From Labrys sp. WJW (GTDB lineage: Bacteria > Pseudomonadota > Alphaproteobacteria > Rhizobiales > Labraceae): a stretch of 64,000 bases of DNA. The stretch is from the NCBI RefSeq assembly GCF_001676615.1, contig NZ_LYXZ01000001.1, forward strand, positions 186,001-250,000. The letters run 5' to 3'. The notes beneath the pieces were generated by a model. The model was not told where the DNA came from. It did not search any database and saw nothing but the letters and a program-made list of their open reading frames with translations. Position numbers and translations under genes: made by a program. Shown in pieces: positions 44,658 through 52,364 of this stretch (its first letter is position 1; each line of letters starts with the position of its first letter).

Positions 44658-45605
44658 ATGCCCCCCTGCGTTCTCCTGACGGCCTTGCGGGAAAACCCCG
44701 CTCTCTCGAAAGCCCGCAGGCTGACGGTGCTGCATCCGCCGTCGGCCTTCCGGATCGCCGCCGGCGACGAGGTCCCCGACATCGTGTTGCACCTCGACAG
44801 CGGCTATGTCGGCCTCGCCGACCTGCCGCAATTGCGGCGCCAGATCAGGGCCCATCCTGCGGCCAGGCACTTCCTGTTCTCGGAATCCGACTGGCCCTAC
44901 GCCGTGCTGCCAGGAGCCTATCCATCCCTCACCAGGGCCCTGCCCTGGGCGCGGAGCTGGAGCTATCTGCCCGACCCCGACCACTCCGTACCGGCTGCCC
45001 CCTTGCCGCCGAAGGAGCAGGCCTGTCTCTTCTCCTTTCTGGGCCGGACCGGCACCCACCCGATCCGAGAGCGTCTCCTGGCCCTCGACAGCCCGGATAC
45101 GCCGTGCCTCGATCTCGCAGCGGCGCCGGACCGCTTTACGGATTTCGATTACGACAGGACTTATCGCGAACTGCTGCTCGGCTCGCAATTCGTCCTTTGC
45201 CCGCGTGGCTTCGGCGCCGCCAGCATCCGCCTTTTCGAGGCGATGGCCCTCGGCCGCGCACCGGTGATCATCGCCGATGCCTGGCTGCCGCCTCCCGATA
45301 TTGCCTGGCGGGACTTCAGCCTGTTCGTCGCCGAAAAGGACGTCATGCGCATACCTCACATCCTGAACGAGGCTCGCGGGGAGGCCGCTTCCATGGGCGA
45401 ACGCGCGCGCCGGGTCTTCGCGGCGCATTTCGCACCGGACGTCTTCTTCGACCGCCTGCTCGCCATGCTGGTCACTCTCCCCCACCAAACGGGCAGCGCC
45501 GCGATGGCCGGGCGCGCCTGGAGGGCACTGAGCTGGCGCGAGGGCTATTCGCTGGCGCATCGGGTCAAGACCCGGTTCCACACCGCGGCGGGGACGAGGT
45601 CTTGA
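44658..45605 (+). CDS. Exostosin-like glycosyltransferase (GT47 type)
   Basis: This 315-residue protein has the hallmark of the exostosin domain, SQFVLCPRGFGAASIRLFEA followed by MALGRAPVIIADAWLPP (about 177-214), preceded by KEQACLFSFLGRTGTHPIRE. GT47-like enzymes in bacteria are a minority group and transfer, for example, glucuronic acid, xylose or galactose. The UDP-glucuronate decarboxylase-like gene at 52365 could supply UDP-xylose. The gene starts 23 bases after the polymerase-like gene, and its stop overlaps a TTG start (TTGA). Confidence 0.85.
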   Translation: MPPCVLLTALRENPALSKARRLTVLHPPSAFRIAAGDEVPDIVLHLDSGYVGLADLPQLRRQIRAHPAARHFLFSESDWPYAVLPGAYPSLTRALPWARSWSYLPDPDHSVPAAPLPPKEQACLFSFLGRTGTHPIRERLLALDSPDTPCLDLAAAPDRFTDFDYDRTYRELLLGSQFVLCPRGFGAASIRLFEAMALGRAPVIIADAWLPPPDIAWRDFSLFVAEKDVMRIPHILNEARGEAASMGERARRVFAAHFAPDVFFDRLLAMLVTLPHQTGSAAMAGRAWRALSWREGYSLAHRVKTRFHTAAGTRS

Positions 45606-46792
45606 CCCTGCGCTGTCTCCATGTGGTGCCGACCTATCTGCCGGCACTACGCTATGGCGGGCCTATCCATGCCGTGCACGGCCTGTGCCGCGCCTTGGCA
45701 GGCCGGGGCTGCGACGTGCAGGTCTACACCACCAATGTCGACGGCGAGGGCGTCCTGCCCGTTCCGACCGACAGGCCAGTGCAGCTCGACGGGGTGAATG
45801 TCCACTACTTTCCGGCCGGGCTGGGACGGCGCCTCTACCGCTCGCCCGCCATGGGACGCACGCTGGCGCAGAACATCGCATCCTTCGATGTCGTGCATCT
45901 GCATTCGGTGTTCCTGTGGCCGACCACCGCCGCGGCCAGGCTCGCGCGACGCCACGCCATTCCCTATCTGCTCGCCCCGCGGGGAATGCTGGTCGGCCCC
46001 CTGATCCGGCGCAAGAGCCGGCTGCTGAAATCGACCTGGATCCAGGCCTTCGACCGGGCCAACCTCGCCGGCGCCGCCGCCCTGCATGTGACCAGCCGAT
46101 CCGAACGCCTCGAAATCGAGAAGCTGGGGCTGCCGGCCCGGGCATTCGCCCTGGTGCCCAACGGCATCGACATGCCGCCCATCGGTGCCGGCCTCCCCCC
46201 AAGGGATCATGCCCGGCCCTATATCCTGTTTTTGGGGCGGATCAGCTGGAAGAAGGGCATCGAACGCCTGATCGATGCCATGCAATTCGTTGGCGATGCC
46301 GATCTCGTCATCGCCGGCAATGATGACGAGGGTGAAACCGCCCGGCTGACGGCACGCGCGGCAGCATTGGGGCTCGATGCCCGTATCCGCTTCGTCGGTC
46401 CCGTGCACGGCGAGGAGAAATGGTCCCTGCTGCGCAACTGCGCCGCCTTCGCGCTGGCCTCCCATTCGGAGAATTTCGGCAACGCCGTCCTGGAGGCGAT
46501 GGCCTGCGCCCGCCCCGTCATCGTCACCCCCGAAGTGGGGCTGGCCGATGTGGTCGCCGACGCCGGCTGCGGCCTCGTGGTCGAAGGCTCTGCTCCGGCG
46601 CTCGGCGCGGCGCTTTCCTCGCTGCTGGCAGACCCGGATCTGGCCGCACGGCTGGGACAGGTCGGCGAAAAGACGGCACGCGAGCAATTCTCCTGGCCGG
46701 GCATTGCAAGGGCCATGCTCGATGTCTACCAGGAGGCCATCCTCGCTCAGGCGGGACAAGCCGCTCTCGCCGGAAGCCCCTTGCATGTCTGA
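45602..46792 (+). CDS. Glycosyltransferase, GT4 family
   Basis: This 396-residue GT-B enzyme opens CLHVVPTYLPALRYGGPIHA (5-24), has HSVFLWPTTAAARLARRH and LAPRGMLVGPLIRRKS, and a donor domain with LFLGRISWKKGIERLIDAM and SHSENFGNAVLEAMACARPV. The start is TTG 45602, overlapping the exostosin stop; there is no in-frame ATG ahead of the conserved opening. It overlaps the next gene by eight bases. Confidence 0.92.
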   Translation: MTLRCLHVVPTYLPALRYGGPIHAVHGLCRALAGRGCDVQVYTTNVDGEGVLPVPTDRPVQLDGVNVHYFPAGLGRRLYRSPAMGRTLAQNIASFDVVHLHSVFLWPTTAAARLARRHAIPYLLAPRGMLVGPLIRRKSRLLKSTWIQAFDRANLAGAAALHVTSRSERLEIEKLGLPARAFALVPNGIDMPPIGAGLPPRDHARPYILFLGRISWKKGIERLIDAMQFVGDADLVIAGNDDEGETARLTARAAALGLDARIRFVGPVHGEEKWSLLRNCAAFALASHSENFGNAVLEAMACARPVIVTPEVGLADVVADAGCGLVVEGSAPALGAALSSLLADPDLAARLGQVGEKTAREQFSWPGIARAMLDVYQEAILAQAGQAALAGSPLHV

Positions 46793-47558
46793 ATTGATCG
46801 CGCCGCAGACGACCGTCCTGGTCCTGAGTTTCAACGAGGCTCCCAACCTGGCGCGCTGCCTCGACCGGCTCGGCTGGGCACCGCGCATCCTGCTGATGGA
46901 CAGCGGCAGCACGGATGAGACCCTCGAAATCGCCGGCCGATATGCCAATGTCGATGTGGTGCACCGCCCCTTCGACAGTTTCGCCGGGCAGTGCAATTTC
47001 GGCCTTGGCCTCATCGACACCCCCTGGGTGCTCTCGCTCGATGCCGACTATGAATTGAGCCAGGATCTCGTTGACGAAATCCAGTCCCTCCGCGAAAGAA
47101 CCGCGCAGGGCTATTCGGCGGCGTTCGTCTATCGCATCCACGGCAGGCCCCTGCGCGGGACGCTCTATCCGCCCCGCACCGTGCTCTATCGCCGGCAGGC
47201 GGCGCGCTACCGCGACGAGGGCCATGGCCATCGCGTGAGGGTGGCGGGCGAGGTCGGCACCCTGGCCGCCCCCCTCTATCACGACGACCGCAAGCCCCTT
47301 CTCAGATGGGTCGATTCCCAGAAGCACTATGCGCAGATCGAGGCGGACCACCTACTCTCGACCCCGAAGGAGGCGCTGAGCCGGGTCGACCGCCTCAGGC
47401 TGAAGGCATGGCCGGCACCGCTGCTGGTGTTCTTCTACACCTTGTTCCGGAAAGGTGCCTTCCTCGATGGTTGGGCGGGCTGGTACTACACTCTGCAACG
47501 CGTGATCGCCGAATGCCTGATTGCCTTGGCGCTGATCGATCGGCGCCTGGCAAAATGA
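46785..47558 (+). CDS. Glycosyltransferase, GT2 family (WaaE/KdtX-like)
   Basis: This 257-residue GT-A enzyme has TTVLVLSFNEAPNLARCLDR near 9-28, LLMDSGSTDET, FAGQCNFGLGLI and LSLDADYELSQDLVDEI, matching the WaaE-like subgroup of GT2, whose members add glucose to LPS core or to EPS. The C-terminus has a hydrophobic helix (FFYTLFRKGAFLDGWAGWYY) that could dock on the membrane. The start at ATG 46785 overlaps the preceding stop by eight bases. Confidence 0.9.
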   Translation: MSELIAPQTTVLVLSFNEAPNLARCLDRLGWAPRILLMDSGSTDETLEIAGRYANVDVVHRPFDSFAGQCNFGLGLIDTPWVLSLDADYELSQDLVDEIQSLRERTAQGYSAAFVYRIHGRPLRGTLYPPRTVLYRRQAARYRDEGHGHRVRVAGEVGTLAAPLYHDDRKPLLRWVDSQKHYAQIEADHLLSTPKEALSRVDRLRLKAWPAPLLVFFYTLFRKGAFLDGWAGWYYTLQRVIAECLIALALIDRRLAK

Positions 47559-47574
47559 CGAGAAGGGTTCCGGC

Positions 47575-49383
47575 TTGATCATCCTCGGCCTCAATGCCTA
47601 CCACGCCGATGCCGCGGCCTGCCTTCTCAGAGACGGGCAGATCGTCGCCGCCGCCGAGGAGGAGCGCTTTCGCCGCATCAAGCATTGGGCAGGGTTTCCC
47701 AGCCAGGCCATCGCCTATTGCCTGCAGGAGGCCGGTGTCGGGCTTGGGGTTGTCGACCATGTCGCCGTCAACAGCGACCCGAAGGTGCATCGCCTCGAGC
47801 GCCTGGCCCATCTGGCGCGTCACAGGCCCGATCTCGCCCTCGTGCTCGACCGCTTCAGGAACAGGCGCAAGCGCCTCTCCGTCGCCGATGAGCTGGCCGT
47901 GGCCTTTCCCGGACAGCGTTTCAAGGGCTCGGTGCATCGGGTCGAGCATCACCTCGCCCATCTGGCATCGGCCTTCTTCGCCTCCCCTTTCGAGGAGGCA
48001 GCCGTCCTGTCACTCGACGGCTTCGGCGATTTCTCCTCCACGGCGTGGGGCAGCGGGCATGGCAATGCGATCGCCATCGAAAAACGGGTACTGTTTCCCC
48101 ATTCCATCGGCCTGTTCTACCAGGCGCTCACCCAATATCTCGGCTTTCCGCACTATGGCGACGAATACAAGGTCATGGGCCTGGCGCCCTATGGCAGGCC
48201 CACCTTCCTCGACAGGCTGCGGCGCGTCGTCAGGCTTGAAGCGGCGGGAACTTTCGCTCTCGATCTTCGCTATTTCCGGCACCATCGCGAGAAGATCGCC
48301 TTCGACTGGCAGGGCGGGGCCCCGGTCTTCGCCCCGCTTTACTCGGACGCCTTGGAAGGCCTGCTCGGCCCGGCGAGGGCGCCGAACGAAGCACTGACCG
48401 AACGCCATCACGACATCGCATCCTCGGTCCAGGCCCTCTATGAGGAGGTCCTGGACCACATCCTGCAGGCCGTCTGGGACAAATATCGCCTGCCGAACCT
48501 CGCTTTGGCCGGCGGCTGCGCCCTCAATTCGGTGGCCAATGGCAAGATCCGGCAAACCACCGCCTTCCGGCATCTTTATGTGCAGCCCGCAGCCGGCGAC
48601 GCCGGCGGTGCTCTCGGCGCCGCCCTGGCTCTGTGGCACCAAACCGGGGGCAGGCGCACAGCCGCGATGGACCATGCCTATTGGGGACCGGCCTATGCCC
48701 CCGATGACATCGATCAGCTCTTGGCGGCTGAAACCGCCAATCTCGCCGCCATGGGCTGTGACATCCGGCATTTTGGCGATGATGGCGAGCTTTGCCGGGA
48801 GACGGCCTCAGCCATCGCGGCCGGCCATGTCGTCGGCTGGTTCGACGGGCGCATGGAATGGGGACCGCGCGCGCTCGGCAGCCGCTCCATCCTGTGCGAC
48901 CCCCGCCGGGCCGACATCAAGCAGCTTCTCAACCACAAGATAAAGCGCCGCGAGTCGTTCCGGCCGTTCGCGCCGTCCATTCTCACCGAGCATGCCGCTG
49001 ATTGGTTCGAGGGCATCGACGAGGTGCCGTTCATGACCGAGGTCCTCCCGGTCCGGCGCGACAAGCGCGCGCTCGTGCCGGCAATCACTCATGTGGATGG
49101 CACGGGCCGGCCGCAAACCGTGCAACACCATGCCAACCCGGCCTATCACACGCTGATTTCCGCCTTCTTCGCGCAGACCGGCGTTCCCATGGTGCTCAAC
49201 ACCTCCTTCAACGAGAACGAGCCTATCGTCTGCACCCCGCGCGAGGCGCTCGACTGCTTCCTGCGCACGCGCATGGACATTCTGGTGCTCGGGCATGTGA
49301 TAATCCGGCGCCGACAGGACGTCGCGCCTGCCGCCATGCCCGACAGCCGGCACGCCGCCGATAAGCATGTCGCCGGTTCCTGA
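47575..49383 (+). CDS. Carbamoyltransferase, NodU/CmcH family
   Basis: This 602-residue protein starts at TTG 47575 with AAGGG seven bases upstream. It has the two-part NodU architecture. The N-terminal Kae1-like domain has GLNAYHADAAACLL, AAAEEERFRRIKHW, VEHHLAHLASAF (metal-binding histidines) and LSLDGFGDFSS, then GDEYKVMGLAPYG. The C-terminal domain has GWFDGRMEWGPRALGSRSIL and VLNTSFNENEPIVCTPREAL. It would carbamoylate a sugar hydroxyl using carbamoyl phosphate and ATP, decorating the EPS much as NodU does Nod factor. The exosortase gene starts inside its 3' end (17-base overlap). Confidence 0.95.
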   Translation: MIILGLNAYHADAAACLLRDGQIVAAAEEERFRRIKHWAGFPSQAIAYCLQEAGVGLGVVDHVAVNSDPKVHRLERLAHLARHRPDLALVLDRFRNRRKRLSVADELAVAFPGQRFKGSVHRVEHHLAHLASAFFASPFEEAAVLSLDGFGDFSSTAWGSGHGNAIAIEKRVLFPHSIGLFYQALTQYLGFPHYGDEYKVMGLAPYGRPTFLDRLRRVVRLEAAGTFALDLRYFRHHREKIAFDWQGGAPVFAPLYSDALEGLLGPARAPNEALTERHHDIASSVQALYEEVLDHILQAVWDKYRLPNLALAGGCALNSVANGKIRQTTAFRHLYVQPAAGDAGGALGAALALWHQTGGRRTAAMDHAYWGPAYAPDDIDQLLAAETANLAAMGCDIRHFGDDGELCRETASAIAAGHVVGWFDGRMEWGPRALGSRSILCDPRRADIKQLLNHKIKRRESFRPFAPSILTEHAADWFEGIDEVPFMTEVLPVRRDKRALVPAITHVDGTGRPQTVQHHANPAYHTLISAFFAQTGVPMVLNTSFNENEPIVCTPREALDCFLRTRMDILVLGHVIIRRRQDVAPAAMPDSRHAADKHVAGS

Positions 49384-50215
49384 AGCCAAAGCGCCCTCGC
49401 GTACCGTCTCCTGCCAAGCCGTCTATGGGTGGTGCCTCGTCCTCGTCTGCCTGGAATGGCTATATTATCGGCTGGCCCAGCAGCCTTTGCGGCAGATCGG
49501 CGACCTGCCCAATGTGATCTCGGTCCTGGAAGTGATCGAGATCGCGATGATCGTCCGCCTGATCGGCCGCGAGCAGCGCGATACCCCTTTCCGGGCCGGT
49601 GAGGCCGCCTTCGCCCTCGCAGCGATGGCCACCTGTGTGCTCGTGCTGCGCCAAATACCACTCGCCGCCGCGCTGGCGCTCGCCATCCTTGCGGCGTGGC
49701 GTCTGCGAAAGCGCCCTTCCTGCCGCGCCTCGGCCCTCGCGTTGCTGGCTTTCATCGCCCAATTCGTGCTTCTGGGCTGGCCTTTCCTCGTCCTTCACAA
49801 TGTCGTCGGCCTGCTCGATGCCACGGTGGTGCGAACCGCGCTCCAGATGGCGGGACAGGGGGTGTCGGGCTATGGCACCTATATCCTCCGCCCCGCCGAC
49901 AATATCGGTTTCGACGTGATGTGGGGCTGCGCCACCTCGACCACTTTGATCCAGAACCTGACGGCCTATGCCATCATCGCCATCGGCTTCGGGGGACCGC
50001 TCCGTCGTTCCGACCGCAAGGCATTTCTACTGATCATTGGCACCACCTTCGCCTTGAACTGGCTGCGGCTGGTACTGATCTGCGCCTCGAAGGAAGGATA
50101 TCTGGTCTGGCATGAAGGCACGGGCGCGAGCTTCCTGGCAGCGTTCTATGCCGTGTTGATCCTCGCCCTTTCCTATTACCGGGCCAGGCCCGCGCAAATG
50201 CAACGCTCCGCATGA
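49367..50215 (+). CDS. Divergent exosortase/archaeosortase-family transpeptidase
   Basis: This 282-residue membrane protein has about seven or eight spans and ends in the exosortase catalytic pattern: Cys188 in DVMWGCATSTTLIQ, Arg234 in ALNWLRLVLI, and His249 in VWHEGTGASF. These three residues, spaced as in known exosortases, are thought to cleave C-terminal sorting signals and join proteins to another molecule at the outer face of the inner membrane. EpsI-type sequence is not fused to it. It is the penultimate gene of the coupled EPS operon; its stop overlaps the next start by four bases. The nearest candidate substrate is the CTERM-type protein at 51605-52252. The subtype could not be assigned. 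Confidence 0.8.
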   Translation: MSPVPEAKAPSRTVSCQAVYGWCLVLVCLEWLYYRLAQQPLRQIGDLPNVISVLEVIEIAMIVRLIGREQRDTPFRAGEAAFALAAMATCVLVLRQIPLAAALALAILAAWRLRKRPSCRASALALLAFIAQFVLLGWPFLVLHNVVGLLDATVVRTALQMAGQGVSGYGTYILRPADNIGFDVMWGCATSTTLIQNLTAYAIIAIGFGGPLRRSDRKAFLLIIGTTFALNWLRLVLICASKEGYLVWHEGTGASFLAAFYAVLILALSYYRARPAQMQRSA

Positions 50216-50697
50216 CCCGCCTGTTCCATCTCCTGGCTGCCGCGCTCGTGGCGTGTTCCCTCGCCCTGGCCATCCGTCAGGCTCGCCTTCCCCCCCAAAC
50301 TGCCCCGGAAGCCCAGATCGCGTCGGCTTTCGCGAAGGCCGGCTTTGCGCTCTCGGCCCAACGCAAGACCGCGCTCGGGCCCGAACTCTCCTTCACGCGG
50401 CCCGATTGCGCCATGCCGACAAGAGCAGTGCTGACGGAAACCATCCACCGTGACGCCACCCCACTCCTCGCCGACATGTCGAGCGCCGATGAAGAGCTGA
50501 TCACCGTCTATGGCGGTACCGCCGTGCCCAGCCTGCATTTGCGAGATCTCGCCTGGCCGTGGTTGCGGCGAAAGCTCGGCGTCATGCTCGGCCTTTCCCG
50601 CTCGAGCCCCTGGGACTCAATCGGCCTCGCCGTCTTCTCGCCCCGCCAGTGCAGGAACAACGGCCTCGACTGGTCAGCTCTGCTCACCAATCCCTGA
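50212..50697 (+). CDS. Small membrane-anchored protein coupled to the exosortase
   Basis: This 161-residue protein has an N-terminal signal-anchor (FHLLAAALVACSLALAIRQA, about 5-24) and a soluble periplasmic remainder with TRPDCAMPTRAVL, ELITVYGGTAVPSLHLRDLA and FSPRQCRNNGLDWS. I do not recognise the family. Its position directly after the exosortase, with ATGA overlap, matches that of EpsI-type partners, but the sequence shows no clear EpsI signature. Two cysteines (in PDCAM and RQCRN) could form a disulfide. Confidence 0.75.
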   Translation: MTRLFHLLAAALVACSLALAIRQARLPPQTAPEAQIASAFAKAGFALSAQRKTALGPELSFTRPDCAMPTRAVLTETIHRDATPLLADMSSADEELITVYGGTAVPSLHLRDLAWPWLRRKLGVMLGLSRSSPWDSIGLAVFSPRQCRNNGLDWSALLTNP

Positions 50698-50704
50698 GCA
50701 GCAC

Positions 50705-51550
50705 TCAGGTCCAATTGAAATTGTGGGCCGCGTTGCGCGTGTCCTCTTCATAGCGGTCCTCCCACACCCGCGTGAGGAAGATCACCAAGGCGAATTCCGA
50801 CATGAACAGGACGAGCGCCATGAACGCCCAGACGATCGGCGCTGCGACCAACCGCAACCCATCGATGTGCGGATAGTGGCTGAGGGCCAGATTGGCCCCT
50901 TCCATCACGAAGCCGATCTGCAGGCCGATGCCGACAATGATCACCAGGATGGATATCGGTTCGCGCCATGCCGTCCGCAGCGAAGTCAGGATCGGTCGGC
51001 GTTCGTCCAGGGACGCGGCAGGTCCCACCAGCGCCAGGCCGGCCGTCGCCAGGAAGCCGAGCGCATAGGACAGCAGGACGGCTCCACGCACGAACTGCTC
51101 ATGCGGCACCGGCGAAACCGGCAAGGGCGGATGCTTGAGTAGGCCGATGACGGCCCAGCACGACAACACGTAGAAACCCATGCGCCGTGCCCGCGCGCCA
51201 GTGGGTATGACGGGGCGCCATTCGCCATGGATGAGCCCCCGATGTAGGCGCAGTGCAATGCGGGCAAGCAGATAGGTCGTCAGCGCATGAAAGGCGACGA
51301 GCAGGCCGATCTGAACCAGCCCCGAAGGCCACGACAGCAGCAAGGACAGTGGTGGCACCACCTCCTGGATGGCGAAGATCAACCAGGCTGCCAAGAACAG
51401 ACCTGGCTGGCGTATGATCGTCACGCATGCCTGCCGCCAGCTTTCGGCAAAAATATTGTAGGGCCGCGACGACGCAAAGAACCCGGCGATACCGATAGCC
51501 ACCAGGATCACGAAAATGACCAGTGAAACCTCGATGGGCAAAGAAGGCAT
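50705..51550 (-). CDS. Uncharacterised multi-spanning membrane protein
   Basis: This 281-residue inner-membrane protein has about six hydrophobic segments (for example around 7-26, 50-70, 80-98, 128-140, 155-175 and 200-255) and no motif I recognise. It ends EDRYEEDTRNAAHNFNWT. It is on the minus strand, 54 bases downstream of the CTERM-type gene and only seven bases from the convergent exosortase partner gene. Co-transcription with the CTERM-type gene is likely and would link it to the same system. Confidence 0.75.
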   Translation of the reverse strand: MPSLPIEVSLVIFVILVAIGIAGFFASSRPYNIFAESWRQACVTIIRQPGLFLAAWLIFAIQEVVPPLSLLLSWPSGLVQIGLLVAFHALTTYLLARIALRLHRGLIHGEWRPVIPTGARARRMGFYVLSCWAVIGLLKHPPLPVSPVPHEQFVRGAVLLSYALGFLATAGLALVGPAASLDERRPILTSLRTAWREPISILVIIVGIGLQIGFVMEGANLALSHYPHIDGLRLVAAPIVWAFMALVLFMSEFALVIFLTRVWEDRYEEDTRNAAHNFNWT

Positions 51551-51604
51551 GTGGATTTGCCCTAACGCATGATGGCGAAATGGATGGCGATCACCAAGCT
51601 AAGA

Positions 51605-52252
51605 TTATGAACCGCTAGTCGATAACAGGCCTCGGAGCCATCTCACCCCATCCCGCATTTGCCGGCGCCCCAGCACTAGGGCCAGAAGAGCCACCACCAG
51701 ATAGGAAATCGTACTCATCCCCGGCACCGGCCCGGGAATTTGCACGAGGGATACGTCATCCACGCGCAACGGAGCTGTTAGCAAGCCTGGCAAGTTCGTG
51801 AAGATTAGATTTGTCAGGCCTGCAGGCAAGTTGACCGTAAGCGTATAAAGATTGTAGCCACCCAGGCCAATAATCGTAATGCCATAGGTCAAATTATAAG
51901 TGCTTCCACCTATCTGCACGCTAAAATTTAAAGTTCCAAGAGAAAGAGAAATCTGTGGCGCGAGATAGAAGCTCAACTGATAGGTACCGGCGGTAGGAAT
52001 ATTGATGGATTGCGAAATCGTGCCGCCGCCTGTGGCAATCGTGCCATAAAAACTCCCGCTGTGCGCCGGAGGATTGAGAAGTATTGTGCCTTCTTGTGTT
52101 CGCCCTGACCCTCCAGCATAAGTCCATCCGGTCGTCGTTTCAAAGCCACCATTGGTGATGATCTGGGCGCGGGCCTGGGCAAGCAGAATTGGCGAAACGA
52201 TGAGGACGAATGCCAAAAGCAATGGCCCGCATACCTTGAGCAGAAATTTCAT
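51605..52252 (-). CDS. Secreted protein with PEP-CTERM-like C-terminal sorting signal
   Basis: This 215-residue protein starts at ATG 52252, with GGGAGAG just upstream. The signal peptide covers about 1-29 (ending AQARAQ). The mature part begins ITNGGFETTTGWTY and ends in VDDVSLVQ, the jelly-roll pattern common in PEP-CTERM proteins. The tail has three parts: IPGPVPG (172-178), a hydrophobic span (about 183-195), then RRQMR (196-200) plus 15 more residues. This is the layout of exosortase substrates, with PGPVPG instead of PEP and a longer tail after the arginines. Its base composition looks lower in GC than the neighbours, suggesting separate acquisition. Confidence 0.8.
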   Translation of the reverse strand: MKFLLKVCGPLLLAFVLIVSPILLAQARAQIITNGGFETTTGWTYAGGSGRTQEGTILLNPPAHSGSFYGTIATGGGTISQSINIPTAGTYQLSFYLAPQISLSLGTLNFSVQIGGSTYNLTYGITIIGLGGYNLYTLTVNLPAGLTNLIFTNLPGLLTAPLRVDDVSLVQIPGPVPGMSTISYLVVALLALVLGRRQMRDGVRWLRGLLSTSGS

Positions 52253-52364
52253 GCCACTCTCCCGGCGCCCGTCCCACGTCAGGTTAGATCGACAATTTAG
52301 ACCATGCCCGGCCAATCAACAATCACACTGAAATTCCAGCCACCCAGATAATGGCCTCAGGAAT

